Positions 8,964 to 17,870 of a DNA stretch of 64,000 nt are shown piece after piece; within the stretch, counting starts at the first letter, position 1; each line of letters opens with the position of its first letter. This stretch comes from Pelagibius sp028280305 (GTDB lineage Bacteria > Pseudomonadota > Alphaproteobacteria > Kiloniellales > Kiloniellaceae). Location of the stretch: the NCBI RefSeq assembly GCF_965233615.1, contig NZ_OZ247495.1, one strand, 5' to 3'. The translations under genes and the position numbers were made by a program. The notes under the pieces are model-generated. The model was not told the origin of the DNA and did no database searches. It saw only the letters and a program-made list of their open reading frames with translations.

Positions 8964-9718
8964 GCAGACGCCCCCTTCCCCTGGCCTTCTGCCTGGCGGC
9001 CTTACCGGCAGCCCTGCTGCTGGTCGCCCCTGACACCGCCTGGGCACAGGCGCTGACCTTCGATCTCGGCGCCGAGACCGCCGGCACAACCACCGGGCGG
9101 ATCATTCAGTTGATCGCCCTCATTACCGTGCTGTCCCTGGCGCCTTCGATCCTGGTGATGATGACCTCCTTCACCCGCATCGTGGTGGTGCTGTCGTTCC
9201 TGCGTACGGCCATGGGTCTTCAGCAGACACCGCCGAATTCGGTGATCGTCAGCCTTGCGCTCTTCCTCACCGCCTTCGTGATGATGCCGACCCTGGAGGC
9301 CGTCTACGACGAAGCCCTGGAGCCGCTGATCGCCGAGGACATCGACGAATTCGAGGCCCTGGACCGGGCCCAGGCCCCGGTGCGCGATTTCATGCTGAGC
9401 CATGTTCGCGAATCCGATCTCAGGCTGTTTCTCGACCTGACTGAAACAGAGGCCGTGGAAAACCCGGAGGAGACGCCGATGCGGGCGCTCATTCCCGCCT
9501 TCATGATCAGCGAACTGCGGCGGGCCTTCGAGATCGGCTTCCTGCTGTTCCTGCCGTTCCTGATCATCGACATGGTCGTGGCCTCGATCCTCATGTCCAT
9601 GGGCATGATGATGCTGCCGCCGATCATGATCTCCCTGCCCTTCAAGCTGATCTTCTTCGTGCTGGTCGACGGCTGGTACATGGTCGCCGGCAGTCTGGTC
9701 CAGAGCTACGGCGGATAG
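8960..9718 (+). CDS. fliP: Flagellar export gate protein FliP
   Basis: Core subunit of the export gate. The 252-residue protein has a cleavable-type signal at about 1-29, then family signatures (MMTSFTRIVVVLSFLRTAMG, QQTPPNSVIVSLALFLTAFVM, and near the C-terminus PIMISLPFKLIFFVLVDGW). The length is normal. It is last in the csrA-downstream group and is separated from fliQ/fliR, which sit in the divergent operon. Confidence 0.97.
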   Translation: MSRRPLPLAFCLAALPAALLLVAPDTAWAQALTFDLGAETAGTTTGRIIQLIALITVLSLAPSILVMMTSFTRIVVVLSFLRTAMGLQQTPPNSVIVSLALFLTAFVMMPTLEAVYDEALEPLIAEDIDEFEALDRAQAPVRDFMLSHVRESDLRLFLDLTETEAVENPEETPMRALIPAFMISELRRAFEIGFLLFLPFLIIDMVVASILMSMGMMMLPPIMISLPFKLIFFVLVDGWYMVAGSLVQSYGG

Positions 9719-9927
9719 GGTCCACCCGTCGTAGGGCTAGCGATGGCCGGGGCCTTCGCTTGAAACCAAAGCGCGAAAGTGAGAATCGCGCAAATTCTAA
9801 CGATTCCCGTGGCTTGACAGGTGGGACAACCGAAACTTGGCCCTGGACGGGAAGGCGCAAAGCTTTACGCTGTTCAGCGAACCAGACCCCAGCCGTTGGC
9901 CGGGAATCACGGGTACGGAGCCTCGCC
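9719..9927. other. 209-base spacer between fliP and a secreted protein gene
   Basis: No coding sequence supported. A TTGACA hexamer lies near 9814 but lacks a convincing -10 partner. The promoter of the next gene is therefore not resolved. Confidence 0.4.
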
Positions 9928-10380
9928 GTGTTCAAGTCCTGGACTGTTCTCTTTATGACCGCGACCCTGTCCCTTGCTCTTCCGGCCTCGGCGGCGGAGC
10001 CCGCGGATGCGGTCATCGACAAGGCGCAACAGGACTGCCGGTCGTTCGAAAACGGTGTCTTCGCGATGACCGACCGGGCGGTCTCTCTTGTCGACCTGAC
10101 GGGCGACGGCAAAGCCGAGAAGATCATTGATGCACACCACTTCTCCTGCTCGTCCGCGGCCTCCCTCTTCTGCGGAACCGGCGGCTGCATGCTCACCATC
10201 ATCGCCGGGGGAAAGCCGACCGAGTTTCTGGCGAAGGGATGGAAAGTCGTGCAGTGGAACGGTCAGGCAATCCTACTGCTCGCCGTTCACGGCAGCGCCT
10301 GCGGCGGCACCAATCTGCGACAGTGTTTCAAAGCAGTAGTGTGGAGCGAGGACGGGTTCCGGAGCCTGGACGGCGAGTAA
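9928..10380 (+). CDS. Small secreted cysteine-rich protein, unknown function
   Basis: From the GTG at 9928 (GGAG site upstream) this is a 150-residue protein with a signal peptide, VFKSWTVLFMTATLSLALPASAA. The mature part has six cysteines (DCRS, FSC, LFC, GGC, SAC, RQC), enough for three disulfides, and a short Asp-rich turn (DLTGDGKAEKIID) resembling calcium-binding or FG-GAP-type loops. No family is recognised. It converges on the TPR gene (31-base gap) and has no obvious flagellar link. Confidence 0.75.
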   Translation: MFKSWTVLFMTATLSLALPASAAEPADAVIDKAQQDCRSFENGVFAMTDRAVSLVDLTGDGKAEKIIDAHHFSCSSAASLFCGTGGCMLTIIAGGKPTEFLAKGWKVVQWNGQAILLLAVHGSACGGTNLRQCFKAVVWSEDGFRSLDGE

Positions 10381-10411
10381 CCGCAGCGGATTCCGCGTCA
10401 GTTCACCTGGC

Positions 10412-13400
10412 TCAGTTCAGCTGGCTGAGCTCGCCGTCCTTGAGGCGTTCGCGATAGTTGGCCATGAAGTCCTGGGCTTCGGCCACCTTGCTGAGTTCCT
10501 CGGCAATTGACGAGATCGCACGTTTTTCGCCGTCCCCGACCAGAAGATTGAAGGTGTCGCTGTGCGGTCCCTTCGCCATGGCGGCGCCATAGCGGCGGTC
10601 AAGATCCTCCAGTTCGACGGTCTGGTTCGACAGCATCAGCGCAACCGCCAGATTCACCACCAGTTGGCTCTCCGACAGCATCATCTCGCGGCGCGGCGGC
10701 AACAGCGGAATCAGCTTGGAAAGAGACGCCACGGCCTGCGGCCATTGGCGCAGGCGCCAATGAATGTCGGCCCGCAGGGTTTCGGCATCCAGGCTGTCGT
10801 CGCCTTCCAGCATTTTCAGACCGTCTTCCGCCCGGTTGAGGTCGGAAAAGGCCCGTGCCCGCAACTGCCGGCGCTGTGCCGTCAGCTCGACGTCGTCGGT
10901 CTTCGCCTCACTGACGTCGAGTGCCGAAAGGCTGGCTTCCGGGTTGTAGTCCAGCAGGTGGATCAGCGCCAGACGCGCCCCGATCCGCGCCTTTTCTTCC
11001 CCTTCCAGGCGATAGCGCACCTGCCCCTCCAGCAACTCGGCCGCACGGTCCAGCAGATCCACCTCAACCAAGCGGTCCGCCAGACCGGTGATGAGACGGT
11101 CGCCCTCGGCCCCGGCCGGCGTCAGTTCCTTGAATTCCTGATAGAGCGCCAGCGCCCGCAGCGGCGGAACGTCAGGATCGCCGACACCGCGATAGATCTC
11201 CGCAAAGACATCCCGCATCTTCTGCGCCGAATCCTGGGCGCCCGCGCTGTCGGGGAAACTTGTCACCGCCTGCCGCAGAACGTAAAGCGCTTCGCGATGT
11301 CTGTTCTGTTCGACATAGCGGTCCGCCAGTCGGCGCAGCAGGGTGAACTCGAACTGGTCGCCGCGCCAGGCAAAGCGCAGCCGCTCCAATTCGGCGATCG
11401 CCTCATCCGACGACAGTGAACCGTCCTCGCGGCCCAGCTCCGTCAGCGCGAGACGGGCCCGGGCCTGAGAGGGGGGATGGCGGCTGTCGCGGGCCGATTC
11501 CCAAAGGCGGCGCGCCTCCTCCTTGTTGCCGCGGGCAAACTGCAATGCCCCTTGAATGACCTTGGCCTGGGCATCCTCCAAGGAGTTCAGGTTTTCCCGC
11601 CGCAGCGCGCCGAGCTGAAGGGTTGCAGCCGAGTCGTTGTTTGACTTCAGAAAGGCCTCCGCTGCCGCCAGCCGCAGCCGCAACCGCACCCGCCGCGGAT
11701 AGGCGTCTATCAGATCATCCGTCGCGGCGAAGCCGTTGGCGGCCGCCAGCCAGTCTTCTGCCTGGGCTGCGAGGGCTGCCTGCCAAAGCATCGCTTCGCG
11801 CTCCGCGGCCAGGGAAGCATGGGCGAGCCCACCGGCAGCGGCGCGAAAATCCTGTATCAGGACCTGGCTGGCGGCCTGCATAAGACGCAGTTCCGGGTCC
11901 AGGGCCAGGCGCGGATGCTCTTCTTCAATGACCCTGAGCGAGCCCAGCGCCTCGCTGTCGAAGCCATGGGCAAAGTAGAAGCGCGCCAGTTCCACCCGCT
12001 CGACCCCGAGTTCCTCCGGACTGCTTCCCACCATCGCGGCCATCAGATCCCGGCGCTGATCCTGATAGTCATCAGCGCTGCCTCGGCGCCAGGCCTCAAG
12101 GTCGAACAGGCGCGGCTCGCTGGGATCTTCTCCGCCCAGGCGCCGCGACGCCTGGCGTTGCTCCGCCTTGGAGACAAGCAGACCGTTGGCGTCTCGCACC
12201 AGGACACCGTTGCGTATGACCGCAACCTGAAGACTGGAGGCAAGAGGTTGCAGGACCACGCCCTGCTGACTCTGCAGGCTGCGGAACTGCGGGTAGGCAT
12301 GCGGCAGGGTCATACCCATTCCCGCGCCCCGGGTCGGCACGATGACCAGGCGGTCGCCGGCATCGGGGTCGGTTACCCAGACAAGGTCGCGGGCGCCGGA
12401 CAAGGGGAAGCGCACTCTTTGATAGCCCTCAGACTCGATAACCGGATCGGCCAGCGCCCGCAGCGGCAGGGCGCTGCGCGGCCTGAGATCGACGATCCAG
12501 CGGCTCTCGTCCCGGGTCAGGCGCGGCGCAACTGTCGGTATCGCGTTGACGACCATGACCGTCGCACTGCCGGCAGGCACCAAGCGGACGCTGCCCAGAT
12601 GCGGCGCAGCGGCTGCAATGCTCTTAATCAGGTCCCTCGGCGGCGGTCGATCGAAGGTGAGCCAGAGGTTCTCTCCCCGCCGAAAGGCAGCGGCGGCGGT
12701 CGGTCCGGCCCATTCGAAGGTCAGGATCACCGGTACGAAACGATCGGCGGTCGGTCCCTGGGCGGTCGAACTTTCGAAGGTAATGACGGGTTCAAGCTCG
12801 ATCTGCAGCAGACCGCGGGCCGAATCCGGAAAGTCCAGGGCGCCCTGCGCCTGCGCGCCTTGGAAGGTTGTCGCTTCACCCTTTGCCGTCGCGGGCTCCG
12901 GTGCGGCAACCGGCCCAGCCTGGCCGCTGGGCAGCACCGCTTCCTTGGCCGCCGCTTTCTCGCCTTCCGTATTGTCACCGGCAAGGGGCGCGGGTTGCTG
13001 AGGTTGCCGCTCCGCCTTGCCGCCCATGATTTCCGGCACCAGGGGCGTCGGTGCCGCAGCGGAGGCGGTATCCTCCTTTGCCTTTGGCTCTTGCGCAGAA
13101 ATGCCGGTCTCGACCGGGTCCGGCTGCGCGGCTGTGGCGGCAGTTTCCGAGTTGGGCTTCAGCGCTTCCGGCTGCTGCGGTGTTGCCGCTGCTTGCTGTG
13201 GCGCCGGCTTCTTCGCCGTTGCTTCGGCCCCGGCCAGGACATCCAGGATCACCTTGGAGCCGCTGCGCGTGACCCGCAGTTCAGACGACTGGGGCAGGCT
13301 GAGGCTCAATCCGTCCGGCTCGGCACTCACCGAAGCAATCTGCGGCAATCCCTGGGGACGCACGGCGGAAAGATCAAAACGTGCCGGACGGTCGAAAACG

Positions 13401-13975
13401 ATCCTTGCCTTGCCGGGGCTTTCCTCAAGCCGGCTGCCGACCGTCGTCGGCCAATCGAAAACCAGGCGGGAGTATTCGGCGTGGCGTCCGCCGCGAACCC
13501 TGACAGTCGCCGGGTCGGCTGCCGCAGAGGGCGGTGTTTGCGCCACTACACTTTGCGCCACTGCACTTTGCGGCTTCTCCGCTTGCGGCGCTTCCGCCTT
13601 CGCCGCTGCCGGCTGCGCTTCCCGAACCCGGAGATCGAGAACCACCTTGGGCCCGCTCCGAAAGTGATTGAGATCGAATTCGCCGTTGAGAACGAAACTG
13701 AGGCTGCGGCCGTCTTCGGAAAGCTGTGGCGCCGATGCATAGCCGCGCAAACCGCTTTCAATCACTTCGCCGGCGAAGGAGGCCTCTTCATCGAAGTTGA
13801 TGGTGAGACTGTTTCCCTCCATTGCCGCTTCGTAGGCGACTTCACGCGGCCAATCGAAAACGATACGGCCGTAGTCGGGATGCAATCCACCGCGCAGCGA
13901 TACCGTTTCCGCCGCCTGCAGCGGCAAGGCCCAGCTCAAGATCAGAAAGGACAAAAAGAGAAGACGGCCGCACAT
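10412..13975 (-). CDS. Giant secreted TPR protein with AMIN-like repeats, downstream of motB
   Basis: A 1187-residue protein with a signal peptide (about 1-21). Two related beta-type repeats, of the form VxxRGGxHxxYxRxVFDWP, begin near residues 25 and 158 and resemble periplasmic AMIN domains. A third, looser copy lies near 415. An Ala/Pro/Glu-rich linker occupies about 250-390. The C-terminal half (about 640-1187) is a helical solenoid with TPR-like units rich in Ala, Leu, Glu and Arg. Its ATG overlaps the motB stop (TAATG), so it is translationally coupled to motB. Envelope location and the coupling suggest a periplasmic scaffold for the stator or motor; this is inference. Confidence 0.85.
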   Translation of the reverse strand: MCGRLLFLSFLILSWALPLQAAETVSLRGGLHPDYGRIVFDWPREVAYEAAMEGNSLTINFDEEASFAGEVIESGLRGYASAPQLSEDGRSLSFVLNGEFDLNHFRSGPKVVLDLRVREAQPAAAKAEAPQAEKPQSAVAQSVVAQTPPSAAADPATVRVRGGRHAEYSRLVFDWPTTVGSRLEESPGKARIVFDRPARFDLSAVRPQGLPQIASVSAEPDGLSLSLPQSSELRVTRSGSKVILDVLAGAEATAKKPAPQQAAATPQQPEALKPNSETAATAAQPDPVETGISAQEPKAKEDTASAAAPTPLVPEIMGGKAERQPQQPAPLAGDNTEGEKAAAKEAVLPSGQAGPVAAPEPATAKGEATTFQGAQAQGALDFPDSARGLLQIELEPVITFESSTAQGPTADRFVPVILTFEWAGPTAAAAFRRGENLWLTFDRPPPRDLIKSIAAAAPHLGSVRLVPAGSATVMVVNAIPTVAPRLTRDESRWIVDLRPRSALPLRALADPVIESEGYQRVRFPLSGARDLVWVTDPDAGDRLVIVPTRGAGMGMTLPHAYPQFRSLQSQQGVVLQPLASSLQVAVIRNGVLVRDANGLLVSKAEQRQASRRLGGEDPSEPRLFDLEAWRRGSADDYQDQRRDLMAAMVGSSPEELGVERVELARFYFAHGFDSEALGSLRVIEEEHPRLALDPELRLMQAASQVLIQDFRAAAGGLAHASLAAEREAMLWQAALAAQAEDWLAAANGFAATDDLIDAYPRRVRLRLRLAAAEAFLKSNNDSAATLQLGALRRENLNSLEDAQAKVIQGALQFARGNKEEARRLWESARDSRHPPSQARARLALTELGREDGSLSSDEAIAELERLRFAWRGDQFEFTLLRRLADRYVEQNRHREALYVLRQAVTSFPDSAGAQDSAQKMRDVFAEIYRGVGDPDVPPLRALALYQEFKELTPAGAEGDRLITGLADRLVEVDLLDRAAELLEGQVRYRLEGEEKARIGARLALIHLLDYNPEASLSALDVSEAKTDDVELTAQRRQLRARAFSDLNRAEDGLKMLEGDDSLDAETLRADIHWRLRQWPQAVASLSKLIPLLPPRREMMLSESQLVVNLAVALMLSNQTVELEDLDRRYGAAMAKGPHSDTFNLLVGDGEKRAISSIAEELSKVAEAQDFMANYRERLKDGELSQLN

Positions 13976-14742
13976 TACCGCCGCTCCCCTGCGTGGGCGT
14001 GAATAATGATATCGACCCGCCGCGCCGCAGCCATGCTCGCCTCCCGGTCCTCGGCCAGCGCTGGCGCCTGATAGCGCGCATGACCGTAACCGCGGACCAG
14101 AATCTCGCCGCGGTAACCGGAATTGGCCAGCTCGCCGGACAAGGCCGCCGCCCGGGCCAGCGACAGCTCCCAGTTGTTGGCAAAGCGGGTGCGCGGCGGC
14201 GCCGGATCGGCAAAGCCGGCCACCTCGACTACGTTGCGAAGGTTCCGGAGCGTTCCCCCGAGAGAGAAAATCGCAGCCTTGGCTTTCTCATTCAGCACGA
14301 TGGAACCGGAAGCAAAGAGAAGATCTCCGGGCAGCGACAAAACGATACGCTCGTCTTCACGCGTGATCTCGGCCCTGGTCAGGATCGGGTCTTCGATCAC
14401 CAAGTCCCGCAACAGTTTGGAAAGATAGGTCAGGTCGGTGCCGGGGATGCGCACGACCGCCTCCGCATCCTGATCCAGCGTCGGCAGGGCAACGGTCACC
14501 TCCTGGACGCTTGTCAACTTGGGCGACAGCGCCTCGACCAGGTTCTGCCAATCGTCATCGTTGATGGTCGACATCGAATAGAGCAGAACGAAGAACGTGA
14601 GCAGCAGCGCCGTCAGGTCGGTGAAGGTCAGCAACCAGGCCTGCCCCCCATCATCGGGCCGGCCCTTATAGACCGGCACCCCCAATGGCAGGCCGGGCGT
14701 AGTGTCAGCCATATGCAGGCTGGGAGTGCCGTTCCTAGCCAT
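13975..14742 (-). CDS. motB: Flagellar motor stator protein MotB
   Basis: Stator subunit with one N-terminal membrane helix and a periplasmic OmpA/MotB peptidoglycan-binding domain. In the helix LLTFTDLTALLLTFFVLLYS the conserved ion-binding Asp is residue 42 counted from the ATG at 14742. The OmpA-like part spans about 130-245 (VEVAGFADPAPP, NNWELSLARAAAL, RRVDIIIHAH). The start at 14742 overlaps the upstream stop in ATGGCTAG; the frame is open to 14769. Its partner motA is 40 kb away at 54608, an unusual split. Confidence 0.92.
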   Translation of the reverse strand: MARNGTPSLHMADTTPGLPLGVPVYKGRPDDGGQAWLLTFTDLTALLLTFFVLLYSMSTINDDDWQNLVEALSPKLTSVQEVTVALPTLDQDAEAVVRIPGTDLTYLSKLLRDLVIEDPILTRAEITREDERIVLSLPGDLLFASGSIVLNEKAKAAIFSLGGTLRNLRNVVEVAGFADPAPPRTRFANNWELSLARAAALSGELANSGYRGEILVRGYGHARYQAPALAEDREASMAAARRVDIIIHAHAGERR

Positions 14743-15424
14743 CGGTCTGGCGCCCTTCGGCAGAGTCACCCGGCGCTTCAGCGGTGGCCGGAGGAAAGGT
14801 GAAATGAATACGCACAGAACCCGGGAACGACGGCATGAAGCCGGCCGACAGGCGTGCCGGGGGCAGCGCTTCGGCCTCCAGGGCGGTCACCAGCGCCGCA
14901 GCCCGCCGCATGGCCGGAAGCCGGCCTTCGATGCCACTGTCCGGGCCTTCGAGCCCATAAAGCAGGTCGACACGGTAGTCTTGGTTGGCGAAGCGCGAAT
15001 CGGTCAGAACCGCCGCGATCGCGCCGAGCGTGTCGAGTGCCTGCCCGGTAATCACCGCGCTATCGCCGGAAAAAAAGTCGCTAGTCGGAATATCGATCTG
15101 CAGAAAGCGGCTGTTCGCCGCATCTTCGCTCTCGACAAGCGGCAGGCTGTTGTCGAAGAGGCGCCCCAAGGCCTCGACGACGTCCTCAGAACCTTCCATG
15201 ACGTCAAGCGCCGCTTCGGCTGCAGACATGCTTTCCTGGGCTGGAACAACGCCGCGGAATGCCTCACGCACGCTGTCGATGACAGCCGTACTGCGCTCGA
15301 CCTCGAAGCTGGAAAGCGCGTTCAGCAGAATGAAAAAGGCAAGCAGCAGCACCTTCAAGCTCAACAGCGCCATAATGTGGCTGTTGCTTTGCCGCGGGCC
15401 GGGTTGGTGCTGCACACCCGCCAT
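14735..15424 (-). CDS. MotB-like membrane-anchored protein lacking the ion-binding Asp
   Basis: A 229-residue protein with a single membrane segment at about 18-38 (MALLSLKVLLLAFFILLNALSSF) and a periplasmic part whose end (DSRFANQDYRVDLLYG, RRAAALVTALEAEALPP) resembles a reduced OmpA-like fold. Where MotB has the essential Asp in its helix this protein has Lys (SLKVLLLAFF), so it is unlikely to conduct ions alone. It lies 7 bases after cheZ and overlaps motB by 8 bases, suggesting a stator accessory or regulator. This role is inferred. Confidence 0.8.
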   Translation of the reverse strand: MAGVQHQPGPRQSNSHIMALLSLKVLLLAFFILLNALSSFEVERSTAVIDSVREAFRGVVPAQESMSAAEAALDVMEGSEDVVEALGRLFDNSLPLVESEDAANSRFLQIDIPTSDFFSGDSAVITGQALDTLGAIAAVLTDSRFANQDYRVDLLYGLEGPDSGIEGRLPAMRRAAALVTALEAEALPPARLSAGFMPSFPGSVRIHFTFPPATAEAPGDSAEGRQTDG

Positions 15425-15431
15425 GGCGGCG

Positions 15432-16094
15432 CTACCCGAAGAGCGCGTCGATATCGTCCTGGCTGATCGCCTCGTCCGGCATTTGCGGTCCGTTCAGGAG
15501 GTCCTCGTCGGGACGCGCGGGGGCACCGCTGGGGGTGGTGGTTCGCTTTTCCGGCTCTTTCTTCGGACGGTCGGAACGCTTGATGTCGTCGCCGAAAGCA
15601 TTCAGCAGCGCCTCGACTTTCTCTTCCACCTTCTGCAAGGCGGTGACCACCTTGGTGATCCGCTGACCGGTGATGTCCTGGAAACCGCAGGCCTCAAAAA
15701 TAGAGGTCACGGCCTGGGAAATCTGGTCGGCCACCTCGTCAGGCATCTTTTCCGTAAGCGCTTCGATGGTCTCCACGGCTTCGAAAATCGTATTCGTCGC
15801 CTGTTCCGTGGCACCGACGATCGCTGTCAGTTCATCGGTAGCCGCCGGCAGATGCTCATCGTTGATGTCGTCGGGGCGCAGGTCTGCGATCTCAGCACGC
15901 GCCGTGTTGATATAGAGGGCCAGCGCCTCTATATCGGCATAGACCTTTAGGCCATCCGCCGACATATCTCCTTCGATGCTGTCGACAATCGATTCCACGA
16001 TCGCGACAATCTCCTCAGGGTCAATGGAGCCATCAGCCTTCTGCAGGTCCTGCAGTTGCGAAGCTATTTTCTCTTTGACCGCCGCGACAGCCAT
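15432..16094 (-). CDS. cheZ: Chemotaxis protein phosphatase CheZ
   Basis: Dephosphorylates CheY-P. The 220-residue protein carries the active-site segment CGFQDITGQRITKVV with Asp140 and the catalytic Gln144, and ends with the CheY-binding tail SQDDIDALFG. The long helical region (about 40-130) fits the CheZ four-helix bundle. It lies directly after cheY in the same orientation, ahead of the MotB-like gene. Confidence 0.94.
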   Translation of the reverse strand: MAVAAVKEKIASQLQDLQKADGSIDPEEIVAIVESIVDSIEGDMSADGLKVYADIEALALYINTARAEIADLRPDDINDEHLPAATDELTAIVGATEQATNTIFEAVETIEALTEKMPDEVADQISQAVTSIFEACGFQDITGQRITKVVTALQKVEEKVEALLNAFGDDIKRSDRPKKEPEKRTTTPSGAPARPDEDLLNGPQMPDEAISQDDIDALFG

Positions 16095-16136
16095 AATGCG
16101 GCTCCTTGCACTGATAAGGGGTACTGATAGAAGAGC

Positions 16137-16526
16137 TTAAAAATTACCGAGTACTGCGGAAAGCTTGGTTTTCAGCGTGGCAGCGTTGAACGGCTTGACG
16201 ATGTAGTTGCTCACACCGGCTTCCTTCGCGGCGATCACGTTCTCGGTCTTGCTCTCCGCCGTGATCATGATGAAGGGCAGTTCCTTCAGCTTGGTGTCGG
16301 CGCGCACCTCGGTCAGAAGCTGCATGCCGCTCATCGGCTCCATGTTCCAGTCAGAGATGACCAGGTGGTATTCCTTGTCGCGCAGCTTCTGCAAAGCAGC
16401 ACTACCGTCGGTCGCCTCGTCGACGTTGTTGAAGCCCAGCTGTTTCAGCAGGTTCCGAATGATCCTCAGCATGGTCTTGTAATCATCCACGATCAGGATC
16501 GGCATTCCCATGTCGACTGTCGACAT
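16137..16526 (-). CDS. cheY: Chemotaxis response regulator CheY
   Basis: Single-domain receiver that binds FliM. From the ATG at 16526 (GGAG upstream; a GTG directly precedes it) it has 129 residues, with an acidic pocket (VDDY near 14), phospho-acceptor Asp59 (VISDWNMEPMSG) and Lys near 111 (IVKPF). The MEPMSGMQLL surface is typical of chemotaxis CheY. It heads the cheY-cheZ-motB-like-motB-TPR group; a CtrA-like box lies about 75-90 bases upstream. Confidence 0.96.
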   Translation of the reverse strand: MSTVDMGMPILIVDDYKTMLRIIRNLLKQLGFNNVDEATDGSAALQKLRDKEYHLVISDWNMEPMSGMQLLTEVRADTKLKELPFIMITAESKTENVIAAKEAGVSNYIVKPFNAATLKTKLSAVLGNF

Positions 16527-16597
16527 CACTCACTCCCGTATAAAATCTGGCGCTGAGATCGCGCGTATCTGTCGATGGCAAAAGCTAGTCAATCGAC

Positions 16598-16613
16598 GTT
16601 AATAGTCAGTAAA
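16598..16613 (-). promoter_or_regulatory. Candidate CtrA box upstream of cheY
   Basis: On the minus strand TTTA-N7-TTAAC, one mismatch from consensus, in the 114-base gap between the motE-like gene and cheY. Suggests cheY has its own promoter rather than relying only on readthrough from fliL. Confidence 0.5.
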
Positions 16614-16640
16614 AAGCGCCGGAAAAGCCTATAAAGCGGC

Positions 16641-17291
16641 CTATTCGCGTGGCAGGGGAAGTTCTCGGCGCTGTGCCAGTTCAAGGGTCACCGTTTTCGC
16701 GCGCTGCGGGTTCATTTGAGCCAGGATCGGCGCTGACTTCCGCTCTTTCATGCGCTCGATCACCTCGAGCAGGACCTCCATGTCCAGCTCCTCGAAGATG
16801 CGGGCGGCCTGCTTGGGCTTCATGCTCTCGTAAATCTTAACCAGGCTCTTCATCTGGGCCTCGGTCTGCTCGTCGTGCTCGACCAAAAGGGCCTCGATGG
16901 AGCCCTGCAGCCCTTCCAACTCCCGAATCTTCTGCTCGATCCTCTGCTCGGCAGCCTTCAGAAGAACCTCGCGCTCGTCCACTTCGCGGGCGCGCTGCTC
17001 CAACTCCTCGCGTCGCTGCGAGAGGGCCTGCAGCAGACTCAGTTCCTCATCGGTCAAGTCGAAGAGGTCCGACGAGAGATCGGTGACCTGGCCTTCCGGA
17101 ATCGGTGGCTCGGTGTTCGCAAGGAGGTCCTCGGCCCCTGCCGCCGGAGCCGCCGGATCTCCAGCCTCCTCAGCCGTCTCCGCGGCAAAGGCAAGCGTCG
17201 ATCCGCCAAGCGTCTGCCATATGCCGGCGAGCTTGGCCGACATGCCGAGGCCGGCAACCAGGATAAGAACAGGTAACAACCTTAACCGCAT
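16641..17291 (-). CDS. MotE-like flagellar protein
   Basis: A 216-residue protein with an N-terminal signal or anchor (about 1-21), an acidic proline-containing linker, a coiled coil at about 75-140 (LSQRREELEQRAREVDEREVLLKAAEQRIEQKIRELE) and a C-terminal MgtE-N/FliG-middle-like module (MKPKQAARIFEELDMEVLLEVIERMKERKSAPILAQMNPQRAKTVTLEL). This is the layout of MotE, the periplasmic chaperone of the stator-associated MotC in rhizobia. No motC is seen here. It follows the DUF6468 gene in the fliL-fliM operon. Confidence 0.85.
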   Translation of the reverse strand: MRLRLLPVLILVAGLGMSAKLAGIWQTLGGSTLAFAAETAEEAGDPAAPAAGAEDLLANTEPPIPEGQVTDLSSDLFDLTDEELSLLQALSQRREELEQRAREVDEREVLLKAAEQRIEQKIRELEGLQGSIEALLVEHDEQTEAQMKSLVKIYESMKPKQAARIFEELDMEVLLEVIERMKERKSAPILAQMNPQRAKTVTLELAQRRELPLPRE

Positions 17292-17318
17292 CACAAAAAC
17301 TCGCTTGCCTCGCCGGGA

Positions 17319-17870
17319 CTATCGCATGGCCTGAAGGGTGCGCATCAACTCGCTGTCCGAACCCGAAAGCTTTCTCTTTGCGAGCTTGGCAAGGCCCACC
17401 GGCTTGGCCGACTTTGCGTCTGCGTCATGCTGACTTTGCGAGACCTTGCGCTCCATCTTGGAGATGTCCATCGGTGCGCGCGGCGCCGGCTGCTGACCCA
17501 GCCCACCGGGCATTTTGCCTTGCTGTTGGTCAAGCTTGCGCGAAGCCGCAACAGCGACCTCCAAGCGGTCGGCGATCTCGTTGCCTTTCTTCACCAGAAA
17601 GGCCATTTCATCCGCAAGTCGGCAGGCGTCATCCACCGTCTTGGCCAGGCCGTCACCCGCATCGGCACTGCGCGCCTTCAAGGCATCCAGGCCGCCCTGC
17701 GCCTTGCCGGCAGCAGCACTGAAATCCGCAACCACCTTTTCCATGTCGCTGCGCGCCGACCGCAGATCCGTCAGCTTGCGGTTCAGCACCATGGCATAGC
17801 CGATGGTCGTTACCAGCAGCACACAGATCGTCACATCAAAAACAAGACCGTAGTCCTGAAGCCAAGTCAT
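17319..17870 (-). CDS. DUF6468-type membrane protein of the fliM operon
   Basis: A 183-residue protein with one N-terminal membrane segment (about 9-28) and a helical cytoplasmic part (DMEKVVADFSAAAGKAQGGLDALK...DDACRLADEMAFLVKKGNEIADRLE) followed by a charged, probably disordered tail. It resembles the DUF6468 family found beside fliM in alphaproteobacteria. Its ATG shares one base with the fliM stop (TGATG). Function unknown; a motor-associated role is inferred from position. Confidence 0.8.
   Translation of the reverse strand: MTWLQDYGLVFDVTICVLLVTTIGYAMVLNRKLTDLRSARSDMEKVVADFSAAAGKAQGGLDALKARSADAGDGLAKTVDDACRLADEMAFLVKKGNEIADRLEVAVAASRKLDQQQGKMPGGLGQQPAPRAPMDISKMERKVSQSQHDADAKSAKPVGLAKLAKRKLSGSDSELMRTLQAMR

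Noticed and set aside
11819..14002. 727-codon open frame on the plus strand opposite motB/TPR gene
   Set aside because: Antisense shadow of high-GC coding DNA. Its product is Arg/Gly/His-rich with no domain, and it lies fully over a well-supported gene.
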